A stretch of 26,771 nucleotides of DNA, taken from Actinomycetota bacterium (lineage in GTDB: Bacteria > Actinomycetota > Acidimicrobiia > Acidimicrobiales > Poriferisodaliceae). How positions within the stretch are numbered: the stretch's first letter is position 1; each line of letters opens with the position of its first letter. The DNA lies in the NCBI GenBank assembly GCA_002731665.1, contig PCCJ01000046.1:1-26771 (forward strand), in the 5' to 3' direction. A program made the translations under genes and the position numbers. Shown here in pieces: positions 1 to 7,294 of the stretch. The notes under the pieces are model-generated. The model was not told the origin of the DNA. It saw only the letters and a list, made by a program, of their open reading frames with translations, and did not search any database.

Positions 1-74
1 CAATACCTTCTATCGGAATAAAGACTTTGGAAAGAATTTCTGAGCTTCTTTCTCTTGAAGGTGTTTCGTTGTGA
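1..74 (+). CDS. sufD: Fe-S assembly protein SufD, C-terminal end (partial)
   Basis: Only the last 23 residues lie in the window, in the frame that starts at base 3 and stops with TGA at 72-74. The visible tail begins IPSIGIKTLERISELLSLEG, which suits the short amphipathic helix that closes SufB/SufD proteins. SufD is the partner of SufB in the SufBC2D scaffold that assembles iron-sulfur clusters in the cytoplasm. The stop overlaps the GTG start of the Rieske gene (GTGA, 71-74), which implies translational coupling. Identification rests mainly on context, because sufD normally precedes the Rieske gene and sufC in actinobacterial suf operons. The tail alone is too short to tell SufD from SufB. 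Confidence 0.6.
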   Translation, partial: IPSIGIKTLERISELLSLEGVSL

Positions 75-382
75 CTTCTCATATTTTGTGTGCCAGCGAA
101 GAGTTAGGCGATGGGGAAGCCCGACGTTTTGATGTTGATGGCCATCGCATAGCGGTGGTTCGAATCGGAAATTCATACCATGCTATTGGCGACCGATGCA
201 GTCATGCGAACTACAGTTTAGCTGAGGGGCAAGTATGGTCCGAGGATTGCGCTTTAGAATGCCCGAAACACTATTCGAAATTTAATTTACTAACGGGGTC
301 GCCAGACTCGTTCCCCGCTACTCAACCTGTTCCGGTTTACGAAACTAAAATCGAAAGCGGTCAGCTAAAGGTCGTTATCTGA
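71..382 (+). CDS. Rieske [2Fe-2S] ferredoxin of the suf operon
   Basis: This 103-residue soluble Rieske ferredoxin has both cluster motifs: C43-S-H45 and C64-P-K-H67, so two Cys and two His can bind one [2Fe-2S] cluster. The length fits a single Rieske domain like the ferredoxin subunits of aromatic dioxygenases, but no dioxygenase is nearby. It sits between sufD and sufC and overlaps both (GTGA at the start, TGATG at the end), the position such a protein takes in many actinobacterial suf operons. Its job is probably electron transfer for cluster assembly; this is inference from context. The GTG start at 71 is supported by overlap with the sufD stop. Confidence 0.9.
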   Translation: MTSHILCASEELGDGEARRFDVDGHRIAVVRIGNSYHAIGDRCSHANYSLAEGQVWSEDCALECPKHYSKFNLLTGSPDSFPATQPVPVYETKIESGQLKVVI

Positions 383-1209
383 TGGTGAATTTAGTTATAG
401 ATGGTCTTGAAGCATCTGTTGGAGGTAAGCAGATACTAAGGGGAATCAACCTTGAAGTGTCATCGGGTCAGGTGCACGCTGTGATGGGCCCCAATGGTGC
501 AGGTAAAAGTACACTTTCGAATGTGATTATGGGTCGGCCAGGTTATGTCGCCACTGCTGGGTCTGTGTCAATCGATGGAACCGATATCTTGTCTCTTCCA
601 ACGTGGGAGCGAGCGCAGCTCGGACTTTTTTTAGCTATGCAATACCCAACGGAAGTTCCAGGCGTTTCAATTCGTGACACCTTGTCTTTAGCTCTTGCCA
701 GCAGAGGAATAAGTTCGCAAAATGTCGCGGGAAAGCTTTTGGATGAGGCACGAGCGATTGGTCTGAACCCTGAACTTTTAGATAGATCGTTAAACGTTGA
801 TTTATCAGGAGGCGAAAAGAAGAGAAATGAAACTGCCCAGTTGGCAGTTCTCAAACCTGCAATAGCAATTCTAGATGAGCTAGATAGCGGTCTTGACATT
901 GATGCCTTAAAGGCCTGTGCCGAACGTATCGAAGCGCTTACCAAAGATCAGCTGGGGGTTTTGTGCATTACTCATTATCACCGGTTACTTGATTATCTTC
1001 CGGCTGATACAGTTCACATCCTTGTGGATGGAAAAATAGTTGAGTCGGCAGGCCCGGAACTAGCTGTAGAACTTGAGGCGGAAGGCTATTCTCGTTTCCT
1101 TCCAGATAAGCAAGATGCCAGCGATGGGGTATCAGTTGCGATCGGTGGCTTAAGCTTACTTAAACCTACACTGGCAGATGAAGATCCATTTGCTGACCCG
1201 TTGGCGTAA
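382..1209 (+). CDS. sufC: SufC, ATPase of the SufBCD Fe-S scaffold (copy 1)
   Basis: ABC-type ATPase that powers the SufBC2D scaffold; not a transporter. Walker A GPNGAGKST at residues 36-44, signature LSGGEKKR at 141-148, Walker B ending AILDE near 162-166 followed by LDSGLD, and switch His at 198 in CITHYH. These are SufC hallmarks. The body ends around EGYSRFLP, where most SufC proteins stop, but this copy runs on for about 33 residues (Ser/Ala/Asp-rich, ending DPFADPLA), giving 275 residues against the usual 245-260. The start ATG overlaps the Rieske stop. A second, more typical sufC is on the opposite strand at 3754-4506. This copy has LDELDSGLD where the other has LDETDSGLD. Confidence 0.93.
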   Translation: MVNLVIDGLEASVGGKQILRGINLEVSSGQVHAVMGPNGAGKSTLSNVIMGRPGYVATAGSVSIDGTDILSLPTWERAQLGLFLAMQYPTEVPGVSIRDTLSLALASRGISSQNVAGKLLDEARAIGLNPELLDRSLNVDLSGGEKKRNETAQLAVLKPAIAILDELDSGLDIDALKACAERIEALTKDQLGVLCITHYHRLLDYLPADTVHILVDGKIVESAGPELAVELEAEGYSRFLPDKQDASDGVSVAIGGLSLLKPTLADEDPFADPLA

Positions 1210-1278
1210 ATATTGCGTGTTAAGAGTTAAGGTTGCGAAGAGACAAACGTCAAGTCCAGCTGTGGCTAGGAGCTATGT

Positions 1279-1575
1279 ATGCAACGTGGCCTACTCGGTA
1301 GTGTGCAGATCGAGGAATTGAAGTTAATGCTGCCCTCCTGGCAAGTGTCTAAAAATGAATTGTCGCGGACGTTCCAGTTCGGTACTTTCGTAGAAGCATT
1401 CGGTTTTATGACTAAGTGTGCCTTGATAGCCGAACGAATGGGTCATCATCCTGATTGGACCAATGTCTATGGTGAGGTCAAAGTTTGTTTGACGACACAT
1501 GACAAAGGTGGAGTAACAGAACTAGATCGGGAAATGGCCCACAAACTGGATGTGTTGGCTGATGGAAGCCATTAA
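1279..1575 (+). CDS. phhB: Pterin-4a-carbinolamine dehydratase
   Basis: 98-residue DCoH/PhhB-family protein that dehydrates 4a-hydroxytetrahydropterin, classically to recycle the cofactor of aromatic amino acid hydroxylases; related proteins act in molybdopterin or folate metabolism. The diagnostic block reads ERMGHHPDWTNVYGEVKV, then THDKGGVTELD. The three family catalytic histidines are H56, H57 and H74. Length matches the family (about 95-110). A good Shine-Dalgarno (AGGAG, 1268-1272) lies 6 nt before the ATG. No pterin-dependent hydroxylase is visible, so the physiological pathway is unknown. The 3' end overlaps the next gene. Confidence 0.92.
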   Translation: MQRGLLGSVQIEELKLMLPSWQVSKNELSRTFQFGTFVEAFGFMTKCALIAERMGHHPDWTNVYGEVKVCLTTHDKGGVTELDREMAHKLDVLADGSH

Positions 1576-2026
1576 GCAAAAAATCTATCGTGTGTACCGA
1601 CTATGGAATAAATTTCGCAGAGCGCGTCTCACTCTAGGTGTTCGTGCGATGGTGCTAGACGAGCAAGGACGTGTTTGCTTGGTTCGTCATAGCTACAGAG
1701 AGGGCTGGTTTTTGCCTGGCGGCAGTGTAAAAACGGGAGAGTCACTTGTTGAAGCCGTCCAGAGGGAACTTAAGGAAGAAACTGGAATAGCGCTGCCAGA
1801 AACGCCTCAAAAAGTGCACGGAGTTTTTTCTTCGTTTCACGAACATAAAAGCGATCATGTAGTTGTTTTCGTCATTTCTGATTGGACGATTGAGCAGACC
1901 ATTTCGCCCGAGATAGCGGAAGTGGGATTTTTCGCACCGGGTGGTCTTCCTGAGGGAGCCTCATCTGCTACCACGCGACGGATTAAAGAATTCGTCACTG
2001 GTGTTCCGCCGGGGCACAGGTGGTAA
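1550..2026 (+). CDS. NUDIX hydrolase
   Basis: 158-residue protein with a perfect Nudix box at residues 58-80 (G-x5-E-x7-REL-x-EE-x-G-I), the Mg-binding helix that cleaves nucleoside diphosphates linked to another group. It is preceded by WFLPGGSVKTGES, typical of the fold. The substrate cannot be read from the sequence. The N-terminal 30 residues are basic (KQKIYRVYRLWNKFRRARL). The start overlaps phhB by 26 nt; an in-frame ATG at 1562 is an equally good start and still overlaps. It is probably co-transcribed with phhB and is convergent with sufU, with only 16 nt between the stops. Confidence 0.88.
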   Translation: MCWLMEAIKQKIYRVYRLWNKFRRARLTLGVRAMVLDEQGRVCLVRHSYREGWFLPGGSVKTGESLVEAVQRELKEETGIALPETPQKVHGVFSSFHEHKSDHVVVFVISDWTIEQTISPEIAEVGFFAPGGLPEGASSATTRRIKEFVTGVPPGHRW

Positions 2027-2042
2027 TTGATTAAGTGGTTTT

Positions 2043-2513
2043 TTAGCTAACTTCGTCTAAACCGCTAAGCAATGTGTTCCATGGAAGAGTTGCACACTTA
2101 ATACGAACGGGAAACTTAACGACTCCACGCAGTGCTTCTAGATCGCCTAGTGAAAGGTCTATCTGCGGAAGTTTGGTGTTCTCAGTAGGCTCTTCCGCCA
2201 TTCCACCCTCATGGATAGACATCATGGCTTTGAAAGTCTGTGTTATTTCTCGAATCTCTGCGGTGCTTTTACCAAGCACCGCAGCTGACATCATCGAAGC
2301 TGAAGCTTGGCTAATAGAACAACCATGCCCAGAGATTTTGACATCGGTGATGGTTGTTCCATCAGTAGTGAAGGTTAAGACTACTTCGTCACCACAAAGA
2401 GGATTGAATCCTTCACTTCGGTGAGCTGGAGGAGCTTCTAACTCGCCTTGATTACGCGGATTTCTGTAGTGGTCAAGGATTATTTCTCTGTATAGGTCTT
2501 CTAGGCCCGGCAT
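2043..2513 (-). CDS. sufU: SufU, Zn-dependent sulfur acceptor for SufS
   Basis: 156-residue SufU/IscU-type protein. The three conserved cysteines are C40 (PLCGD), C65 (GHGCSIS) and C140 (IKCATLPW). The insertion between the second and third Cys, relative to IscU, fits SufU, the zinc protein that takes persulfide from SufS and passes it to SufBCD. The N-terminus GLEDLYREIILDHYRNPRN is the family opening. It lies 14 nt downstream of sufS in the order sufC2-sufS-sufU, so it is the last gene of a minus-strand operon. The ATG at 2513 is the natural start. Confidence 0.95.
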   Translation of the reverse strand: MPGLEDLYREIILDHYRNPRNQGELEAPPAHRSEGFNPLCGDEVVLTFTTDGTTITDVKISGHGCSISQASASMMSAAVLGKSTAEIREITQTFKAMMSIHEGGMAEEPTENTKLPQIDLSLGDLEALRGVVKFPVRIKCATLPWNTLLSGLDEVS

Positions 2514-2527
2514 GTTGATCTCTCGAG

Positions 2528-3757
2528 TTAAAAGGCGAAAAGTTCGCCTGCTTCGCCGAGGGCTTCGGCGAGAATATCGATATCGGATTCGGTGTTGTAT
2601 AAGTAAAGCGAGGCACGAGCAGTAGCGCCTACGCCAAGTTCACGCATTAATGGTTTAGCGCAGTGGTGGCCAGCACGCACGCAAATTCCGTGTTGATCCA
2701 GAACCTGCGATAGGTCGTGAGGGTGCACGTCTTTATAAGCTATAGATAATACGCCACCTCTCTTGCTTATTTCAGATGGTCCATGTATCTGAATATCACC
2801 TCCGTGGCATTCTTTAAGTTTCATGAATGCGTATTTTGTTAAGGAGATCTCGTGTTCTCGAATATTTTTCATTCCGAGAGAATCTAAAAATCTGACGGCA
2901 GCTCCAAGTCCAATGATTTCTGCTATTGGAGGAGTTCCCGCTTCGAACTTATGAGGAATTTCATTTGCAACAAATCCACTTTTTTTGACATCGAGAATCA
3001 TTTCTCCACCGCCAAGAAATGGAGGCATAGCGTCAAGTATCTCGGCTCGAGCCCACAGAACACCAATACCTGTAGGACCACACATTTTGTGGCCTGTAAA
3101 ACACATAAAATCAACGTCTAAGTCAGCGACGTCGGTAGGAAGGTGCGGGACATATTGACTTCCGTCCATAAGCATCAACGCTCCGGCAGCATGCGCCGCA
3201 TCAGATATTTTACGTATAGGATTTAAAGTTCCAAGGACGTTACTCATTGCCGTAACACTGCAAAGTTTGACGCCCTCTAAAAGTTCGTCAAGATTCGTAA
3301 GATCCAGAGTCCCATCGTCTCCTAATGGAATCCAACGAATCTCAAAGCCTAGACCCTCAGCAAGGATTTGCCAGGGAACAATGTTGGCATGATGTTCCAT
3401 GTCCGTGATAAGAATCGCATCATCAGGTCCAAGGTTGCGCGCTCCCCAGGACCGAGCAACTAAGTTAAAAGCTTCGGTGGCATTTTTGGTAAAAATAATT
3501 TCGTTAGCTGAGTAAGCGTTAATAAACTTAGCGATATCAGAGCGAGCGGTTTCCATTTGCTCAGTGGCTTCTGCGGCAATTTCATAAGCTCCACGATGCA
3601 CATTGGCGTTTACCTGCCGGTAGTAGGTGTCCATTGCCGATAGAACAGCGTCGGGTTTTTGTGATGATGCGGCAGAATCTAAATAAACAATAGGTTTGCC
3701 GTGGACTTTTCGGCTCAGCAGGGGGAATTGTTCTTTGATGTTCGCCGGTATGCTCAT
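2528..3757 (-). CDS. sufS: SufS, group II cysteine desulfurase
   Basis: 409-residue PLP enzyme that removes sulfur from cysteine as a persulfide for Fe-S assembly. The PLP lysine is K224 in TGHKMCGPTGIG, the catalytic Cys is C366 in RAGHHCAKPL, and the PLP-region motifs EHHANIVPW and MDGSQ are present. The short loop around C366 is characteristic of SufS rather than IscS/NifS. The ATG overlaps the sufC2 stop by four bases (ATGA), and sufU follows after 14 nt, so the three are surely co-transcribed. The length is normal (about 405-420) and no defect is visible. Confidence 0.96.
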   Translation of the reverse strand: MSIPANIKEQFPLLSRKVHGKPIVYLDSAASSQKPDAVLSAMDTYYRQVNANVHRGAYEIAAEATEQMETARSDIAKFINAYSANEIIFTKNATEAFNLVARSWGARNLGPDDAILITDMEHHANIVPWQILAEGLGFEIRWIPLGDDGTLDLTNLDELLEGVKLCSVTAMSNVLGTLNPIRKISDAAHAAGALMLMDGSQYVPHLPTDVADLDVDFMCFTGHKMCGPTGIGVLWARAEILDAMPPFLGGGEMILDVKKSGFVANEIPHKFEAGTPPIAEIIGLGAAVRFLDSLGMKNIREHEISLTKYAFMKLKECHGGDIQIHGPSEISKRGGVLSIAYKDVHPHDLSQVLDQHGICVRAGHHCAKPLMRELGVGATARASLYLYNTESDIDILAEALGEAGELFAF

Positions 3758-4506
3758 GTTTCGAACCGTTCGTAACCCTCTTTTTCAAGTTGTAAGGCGA
3801 GCTCTGAGCCCCCTGATTTAACTATCTGACCGTTAACGAGGATGTGAATGCGATCAGGCTTAAGTTCAGTCAGGAGGCGCTGATAATGGGTAATGATTAC
3901 GACGCCCATATCTGGCTTCTCGGCTTTGACTTCTCGAACGCCTTTGGCAACAACCTTCAGTGCATCGATATCAAGTCCAGAGTCTGTTTCATCTAGAATT
4001 GCTAGTGCCGGCTCTAACATCGCAAGCTGAAGAATTTCATTTCGTTTTTTTTCTCCGCCAGAAAAACCTTCATTGAGGTACCTATCCATAAAAGATGGGT
4101 CCATCTCTAGACGTTCCATCCATTGCTGCATCGCTACGTAGACCTCAATAGTTGAGATCTCTACGCCCTTTCGAGCGGAAATAGCTTGGCGCAAAAAGTT
4201 ACGTACCGAGACTCCTGAAATTTCTTGGGGGTATTGAAAAGCCAGAAACATGCCGGCCTTGGCGCGTATGTCAGGGCCCCACAGCGTTATGTCATCCCCT
4301 CTGAAAAGTAGTTTTCCTGAAGAAATTTCGTACTCAGGTGAGCCAAGAATTGTTGTTGCAAGCGTAGACTTGCCCGATCCATTGGGACCCATGATGGCGT
4401 GAATTTCGCCTGCGTTAACGGTGAGGTTGACTCCGCGAAGGATTTCTGGCCCGTCAGTTACATTGACCTTCAGATCCTGAATTTCGAACAGCGGGGAAGG
4501 TGCCAT
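3754..4506 (-). CDS. sufC: SufC, ATPase of the SufBCD Fe-S scaffold (copy 2)
   Basis: Second SufC in the window. Numbered from an upstream in-frame TTG at 4536, it has Walker A GPNGSGKST (50-58), signature FSGGEKKRNE (158-167), Walker B LAILDE with TDSGLD, and switch His in IITHYQ. I chose the ATG at 4506 (MAPSPLFEIQDLKV) because family members begin close to the first beta strand; the TTG at 4536 would add ten residues and has a slightly better AGG upstream, so the start is uncertain. It ends EGYERFET, without the tail of copy 1. It heads the operon with sufS and sufU. A run of eight T (4045-4052) falls in the codons of the signature motif. Confidence 0.93.
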   Translation of the reverse strand: MAPSPLFEIQDLKVNVTDGPEILRGVNLTVNAGEIHAIMGPNGSGKSTLATTILGSPEYEISSGKLLFRGDDITLWGPDIRAKAGMFLAFQYPQEISGVSVRNFLRQAISARKGVEISTIEVYVAMQQWMERLEMDPSFMDRYLNEGFSGGEKKRNEILQLAMLEPALAILDETDSGLDIDALKVVAKGVREVKAEKPDMGVVIITHYQRLLTELKPDRIHILVNGQIVKSGGSELALQLEKEGYERFET

Positions 4507-4580
4507 GCTATTGAGTTTATTGCCGCTGAAGCCCAATTAGTACCTGAGACATTGTGGTAATTCTCGAAATGTGACTTCTT

Positions 4581-5933
4581 TTAGCCTAGGAAGTCCTTTA
4601 CGACATCAACCCAAAGTTGGGTGGAGAGGGCCAAAGACTCTGTGTCAATTCGTTCATTGTGGCCATGGAACCGAGCGCTGAAATCACCCGTCTTTAGATT
4701 TGGGCTAAAAAGGCCAGCTCCGTATGCGGTTGCGCCCATATTCCGGAAGACGCGTGCGTCAGTAAAACCAACAATTAGTTGGGGTGTAATTCGCGCCTTT
4801 GGAAATGGCTGATTAACGGATTTCTGCAATGTATCCCAAAGCGGTGTCTGCACACGACTGATGCTCGCTGGGTCATCCATAATAATCTCTACTTCGACTT
4901 GGTCCGCGAGATCTCCAAGGGCGATATTTAAGTGAGCTTGAACGTCCTCGGTTCGCTCGCCTGGCAAAGTCCGGATATCGACTTTTATGTCGATGTGGTC
5001 CGGGATGACGTTTGTTTTCATGTGGGCATCAGATGTTAAAACATTTGGAGAAAAAGTTGTATGTACGCAACTATAGAAATGTCGTGCGAGAGGCACTACC
5101 GGATGAGCATCTAAGTAGTCATCTATGAGGTCTGGATCCAACATAATGGCTTTAGTTTCCGGATCAATATTAAGAACGTCTACCTGTTCTCGCCAAAGCT
5201 CATGAAACTTAGGTGGAGGCCGATAATCTGCGAGCCGCTGCACGATAGCAGCGGCCGTTACCAGAGCATTGTCTGATTTGAAAGGGGTCGACCCATGTCC
5301 GGGTGTTCCTGAGACTCTTAAAAGCCGCCAAGCGACGCCTTTCTCTCCTACGTTCATGCCGATAAAAGGGGCTTCTTCAGAGCCAGTATGGAGCCCACCG
5401 TTTTCGGTTAATACGTAGTCAGATTGGATTGCTTCCGGGTGATTGTCAGCAATCCATTGAGCCCCGTGTGCTGAGCCGGATTCTTCATCAGCGACGGCAA
5501 AATAAATTAGATTGCCGCGTGGTCTAAAGTTTGTCTCGGCGAGGTGCTTAAAAGCGACTGCCATTGAGGAAGTTAAATTTAACATATCGACAGCGCCCCG
5601 TCCCCAAATTTCGCCGTCTATTAGGTCACCTCCGAATGGATCATGATTCCATCCATCTGAATTGGCGGGGACAACGTCGGTATGCCCCATTAGGCAAAGA
5701 GTAGGCGCAGAAGGGTCATAGCCTTCCATGCGCGCGACGAGTGATTTTCGGCCGAGAGTTGGTTCGAAAGTTTCAATTTCGACACCTGGTCCTTCTACGA
5801 AATTTTCAATTACATCACAGTTACGGACTTCTTGTCCTGATTCAGCGCGACCATCGTTGACGCATTCGTTACGAATCAGAGTTTGTAGAAGCTCAATAGT
5901 TTGATTGGTTCGGGTCTCGACATTTGAAGTCAT
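4581..5933 (-). CDS. M20-family metallopeptidase (di-zinc carboxypeptidase/dipeptidase type)
   Basis: 450-residue M20 hydrolase. The two-metal site is legible: H84 and catalytic-helper D86 in GHTDVVP, bridging D116 in GRGAVDM, general base/ligand E150-E151 in ADEESGS, E177 in LTENGG and H423 in FHGHNE. A lid domain (about 205-340) separates the catalytic halves, with the dimer-type HGS motif in GTPGHGSTPF. Such enzymes remove C-terminal or dipeptide residues or deacylate amino acids; the exact substrate cannot be assigned. No signal peptide, so it is cytoplasmic. It lies 74 nt upstream of the sufC2 ATG on the same strand and is divergent from the MFS gene. Confidence 0.9.
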   Translation of the reverse strand: MTSNVETRTNQTIELLQTLIRNECVNDGRAESGQEVRNCDVIENFVEGPGVEIETFEPTLGRKSLVARMEGYDPSAPTLCLMGHTDVVPANSDGWNHDPFGGDLIDGEIWGRGAVDMLNLTSSMAVAFKHLAETNFRPRGNLIYFAVADEESGSAHGAQWIADNHPEAIQSDYVLTENGGLHTGSEEAPFIGMNVGEKGVAWRLLRVSGTPGHGSTPFKSDNALVTAAAIVQRLADYRPPPKFHELWREQVDVLNIDPETKAIMLDPDLIDDYLDAHPVVPLARHFYSCVHTTFSPNVLTSDAHMKTNVIPDHIDIKVDIRTLPGERTEDVQAHLNIALGDLADQVEVEIIMDDPASISRVQTPLWDTLQKSVNQPFPKARITPQLIVGFTDARVFRNMGATAYGAGLFSPNLKTGDFSARFHGHNERIDTESLALSTQLWVDVVKDFLG

Positions 5934-5974
5934 AATGATAAGAGTAGATCCAACATGTACCTAGAAAGGGAGTA

Positions 5975-7294
5975 TTGTCACCAGAGGCTGTGAAAGAGAG
6001 TCCGGTATTGATGCCACAAGCACCCTGGTTGGCACAAAAAATTCATTCTCGGTCGGAACTCCACTATGGCTGGTGGATAGTTGTCACGACCATGGCGCTT
6101 ATGTTTGTGAGCGTAGGAGTTGGATATTACGGACTTGCTATCTTCATGAAGCAATTCGAAGATAGTTTCGAATGGTCATCGACTTTGGTGGGTTTGGCTA
6201 CTGGCTCTTACTTCAGTATCGCAGGGTTAACTGGCTTACTTGTAGGTCCGCAAATAGATCGTCATGGCCCGAGATGGTTCATGACAGGTGGCGTAGCTAT
6301 GTTGGGGCTAGGCATCATGAGTCTTGGAGCTATTAGCAGACCATGGCATTTGTTTTTGGTCTATTCGATTATGGCGGCTGGGTTTGGTGCAACGGCGGCG
6401 GTAAGTGTTAATAACATTCTGGGCAGGTGGTTTCTTACTCGACGTGCTCGAGCTATGAGTATCACTGCGACGGGTGTGTCACTAGGTGGGGTGGTTCTTT
6501 CGCCGCTAACGACATGGCTCATTAGCTCTCATAGCCTAGCCTTAGCCGGTTTATTGCTCGGCATAGTTGTTCTCTTCGTAGGATTGCCAATAGCTTCTGG
6601 AGTTCTTGTCTGGCGGCCTGAAGATCTAGGCACATCGCGCGATTTTGGTCAACCATTGAAAATCGCTAACAAAAACTTGTCAGACTCGGTCCAATATCGT
6701 GTTTGGACGAGGGCCCAAGCTTTGAGACAGCCTTCATTTTGGTATATTCTCCTTGCTTTTTTATTCGTGCTTACGGCACAGACTGGATATATGATTCACC
6801 AGTTCAGTTTTCTAGCAGACCGATTCGGTGACCTCAGATCTGCATCATTGACCATGTCGTTGGCTGCCGCCGGGAGTATTGTGGCACGTCTAATCGTTGG
6901 AAGGTTCGCTGATTACATAGACAAAAGGTTATTTACGGCTGTGCTATTTGCAGTTCAGGCCACAGCTGTGTTGGGGATTACCTTCACGAAAGATAACTTT
7001 TTGACCTGGGTATTAGTTTTGGTGATTGGTCTAACTATTGGGAATGTTTACATGATGCAGACGCTTCTAATAGCTGAAACTTTTGGGGTGGTCTCGCTAG
7101 CAACGGTTCAAGGAGCTATCACGGTAGCAGTCCAGATGGCGGCCGGTTTTGGGCCGTTTTTGGTTGGGTGGGCGAAGGAGTCCACTGGTGAATATACGGT
7201 TCCTTTTTTGGTGACGAGCTTAATGACTTACATTGCGGCTGTTGTGGTGTGTTTTGCTCGCCCGGTTGTGGTCAACTGTGGTGATGACAGATGA
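5975..7294 (+). CDS. MFS transporter, monocarboxylate/oxalate-formate antiporter-like
   Basis: 439-residue membrane protein with about 12 hydrophobic segments in two halves of six, joined by a polar loop near residues 215-245. The N-half carries HYGWWIVVTT at helix 1 and the loop motif GPQIDRHGPRWFM, with NNILGRWFLTRRARAM after helix 4; these resemble the OFA/MCT group of the major facilitator superfamily, which move small organic anions. The start is TTG at 5975 with GAAAGG just upstream; an ATG at 6011 is the alternative. The 3' end overlaps the amidase gene by 11 nt, so the pair probably imports and hydrolyses a related compound. The substrate is unknown. Confidence 0.86.
   Translation: MSPEAVKESPVLMPQAPWLAQKIHSRSELHYGWWIVVTTMALMFVSVGVGYYGLAIFMKQFEDSFEWSSTLVGLATGSYFSIAGLTGLLVGPQIDRHGPRWFMTGGVAMLGLGIMSLGAISRPWHLFLVYSIMAAGFGATAAVSVNNILGRWFLTRRARAMSITATGVSLGGVVLSPLTTWLISSHSLALAGLLLGIVVLFVGLPIASGVLVWRPEDLGTSRDFGQPLKIANKNLSDSVQYRVWTRAQALRQPSFWYILLAFLFVLTAQTGYMIHQFSFLADRFGDLRSASLTMSLAAAGSIVARLIVGRFADYIDKRLFTAVLFAVQATAVLGITFTKDNFLTWVLVLVIGLTIGNVYMMQTLLIAETFGVVSLATVQGAITVAVQMAAGFGPFLVGWAKESTGEYTVPFLVTSLMTYIAAVVVCFARPVVVNCGDDR

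Noticed and set aside
543..944. 133-codon frame opposite sufC copy 1
   Set aside because: Shadow of a strongly conserved ABC ATPase; Ser/Arg-rich translation without domain features.
1210..1278. GTTAAG direct repeats between sufC and the pterin dehydratase gene
   Set aside because: The repeats are only six bases and show no palindrome or spacing typical of an operator.
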